DNA from: DASXKD01 sp963762735
Lineage (GTDB): Bacteria > Actinomycetota > Actinomycetes > Streptosporangiales > Streptosporangiaceae
Direction of reading: 5' to 3'
DNA: 64,000 bases
NCBI GenBank assembly: GCA_963762735.1
Contig: CAVXMG010000005.1
Location: forward strand, 62,001 to 126,000
Numbering within the stretch: the stretch's first letter is position 1; every line of letters starts with the position of its first letter. Made by a program: the position numbers and the translations under genes. This document shows positions 62,763-64,000 of this stretch, one piece after another. Below the pieces are notes generated by a model. It was not told where the DNA came from. It searched no databases and saw only the letters and a list, made by a program, of their open reading frames with translations.

Positions 62763-64000
62763 TCAGCCCTGGCCCCAGGGTGGCTTCGGGTTGACGATCG
62801 GCACTGAGCCGGACGCACCCGTGGGGAGCACCTGGACGAACTGGGCTCCATGCTGCCACTGGAAGATGAAGTGCGCGGCCACGACGTTCTCGCCGAGGGC
62901 GTTGAACTTCGCGGGCCCCTGCACGGTCTGCACCGTCACACCGCTGTGCAGGTACGAGATGACCTTCGGGTTGGACAGGCTCTTGTTCGCGTTGACCGCG
63001 GCCGCGAGCGTCTCGCCGACCGAGTACGCCTCGGCCGAGTCGGCGTTGATGTCAGCAGGCGTGCCGCCGTACTTGGCGTTGTAGTCCTTGACGAACTGCT
63101 GGCTCAGCGGGTTCTGGAACCCGGCATACCAGCCGTTAGGCACCATGGTGCCGGTGGCGTTCTTGGACCCGCCGATGGCGGACAGGAACGCCGCGCCCTG
63201 GTCCGGACCGGCCGAGGCGGCGAGGATCTTCGGGTTGTAGTGCTGCTGCTGGAACGCCTGCATGAGCGACTGGACACCGGGCACGTCGGGCGAGCCGATG
63301 ACCACCATGTCCGGCTTCAGCCCGGCGATCTGGTCGCCGCCCGCCTTGTAAGCGGGGTTCTCCGCCGGGAAGATCTTGGAGTACACCGTCTTGATGCCGG
63401 CCTTCTGCAGGATCGACTGCGCGGTCTGCACCATGGGGACCGCGAACGGGTCGGTCACCATCGGGTAGGCGGCGGTCTTCGGCCGCTCGCTGGACGGCAG
63501 CGACGCGACCCACTGGGCGAACGGGACCAGCTGGTCGGCGACCACCGGGCTGACCGCGAACAGGTTCGGCAGCTTCGCCTGGAACACCAGCGGCCCGCCA
63601 CCGGCGCCCTCGATGAAGGCGTAGTGGCTCCGCGCGGCCACTGGTGCGGCCGAGGCGGTCAGCAGCGTGGAGAACGGCCCGAACACGAACGCCGCGTGGT
63701 CGGCGTTGATCAGCTGGTTGTAGTTGGTGGCCACCGTGGCCGGGTCGCTGTTGTCGTTGAGGACCTTCAATGTGACCTTGTGGCCGAGCAGCCCGCCGCT
63801 CTTGTTGATGTTCTGCACCCACAGGTTGTAGCCGCGCTGGAACGCCTGGCCGTCGACGGAGAAGTCACCGGTCAGCGAGAGCGATGTACCGATAGTGATG
63901 GGGGCCTTGGTGGTGCCGCCACCGCCGCTGCTGCTGCTAGTGCTGCTGCTGCTGCAGGAAGCGAGCGCTATCGCCGCAGAGGCGGCGATAGCCGTGAGAG
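62763..64000 (-). CDS. Liv-type ABC transporter substrate-binding lipoprotein (5' end outside window)
   Basis: Reading from the window edge: the end of a lipoprotein signal (IALASC lipobox), a Ser-rich linker, then ITIGTSLSLTGDFSVDGQAF and the binding-protein fold to the stop (FQWQHGAQFVQVLPTG). The start codon lies beyond base 64000. It is clearly paralogous to the adjacent binding protein (shared VPNGW, NAKYGG/IAKYGG and ADINAD segments). The operon promoter is therefore also outside the window. Confidence 0.88.
   Translation of the reverse strand, partial: LTAIAASAAIALASCSSSSTSSSSGGGGTTKAPITIGTSLSLTGDFSVDGQAFQRGYNLWVQNINKSGGLLGHKVTLKVLNDNSDPATVATNYNQLINADHAAFVFGPFSTLLTASAAPVAARSHYAFIEGAGGGPLVFQAKLPNLFAVSPVVADQLVPFAQWVASLPSSERPKTAAYPMVTDPFAVPMVQTAQSILQKAGIKTVYSKIFPAENPAYKAGGDQIAGLKPDMVVIGSPDVPGVQSLMQAFQQQHYNPKILAASAGPDQGAAFLSAIGGSKNATGTMVPNGWYAGFQNPLSQQFVKDYNAKYGGTPADINADSAEAYSVGETLAAAVNANKSLSNPKVISYLHSGVTVQTVQGPAKFNALGENVVAAHFIFQWQHGAQFVQVLPTGASGSVPIVNPKPPWGQG

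Overview
The window is GC-rich actinobacterial chromosome. Lineage markers include the histidine phosphatase / DUF3090 / SCO1664-type trio, an InhA-type enoyl reductase behind fabG, PAC2, DUF3099 and DUF574 (S-adenosyl methyltransferase) proteins, a 6C-like RNA and a selenocysteine tRNA. The gene mix suits a Streptosporangiales-like actinomycete; this is inference from gene content. No transposase, integrase, phage gene, CRISPR array or rRNA is visible.

Layout. 0.2-5 kb: a VOC protein, an HTH-fused citrate synthase divergent from a homocitrate-synthase-like enzyme across an AT-rich palindromic operator, a broken HhH-GPD repair gene and two small membrane proteins. 5-11 kb: a peptide ABC importer operon (dppC, binding protein, dppB, dppD, dppF). 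11-25 kb: housekeeping genes: HAD phosphatase, metH, PAC2, the SCO1664/DUF3090/phosphatase operon, fabG-fabI, tldD-tldE, dodecin, an FMN hydroxyacid oxidase and a DUF3099 protein. 25.3-26.1 kb: noncoding DNA with a 6C-type RNA candidate. 26-30 kb: a PadR-DrrA-DrrB efflux operon and moaA. 30-32 kb: an FAD oxidoreductase and a membrane protein. 32-45 kb: an island of secreted proteins (penicillin-acylase family, phosphoesterase, a duplicated cysteine-rich protein, two PQQ-type propellers, RCC1 and kelch propellers) with tRNA-Sec inside it. 44.7-47.4 kb: a long-chain acyl-CoA ligase and an O-methyltransferase. 47.5-64 kb: a catabolic region in which a branched-chain-amino-acid-type ABC importer with two binding proteins is co-directional, and mostly translationally overlapped, with an amidohydrolase, ThDP enzyme, creatininase-family protein, zinc dehydrogenase, bicupin, alpha/beta hydrolase and DHDPS-family aldolase. 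The substrate cannot be deduced from sequence alone.

Two features run through the whole window. First, a composite palindromic element is dispersed in at least twelve places. Its first hairpin is a G-run/C-run stem with a 4-nt loop (GCGA, ACGA, ACAA). Its second usually has the 9-nt loop TCCTTCGTC, with stems that change in a compensated way between copies. Several copies enter coding frames: one supplies the only usable start codon of the HAD gene, one supplies the DHDPS stop codon, and others add protein tails. Second, ten genes carry about fifteen single-base frame disruptions, including the probably essential fabI. Sequence error is therefore a strong alternative to true gene decay.
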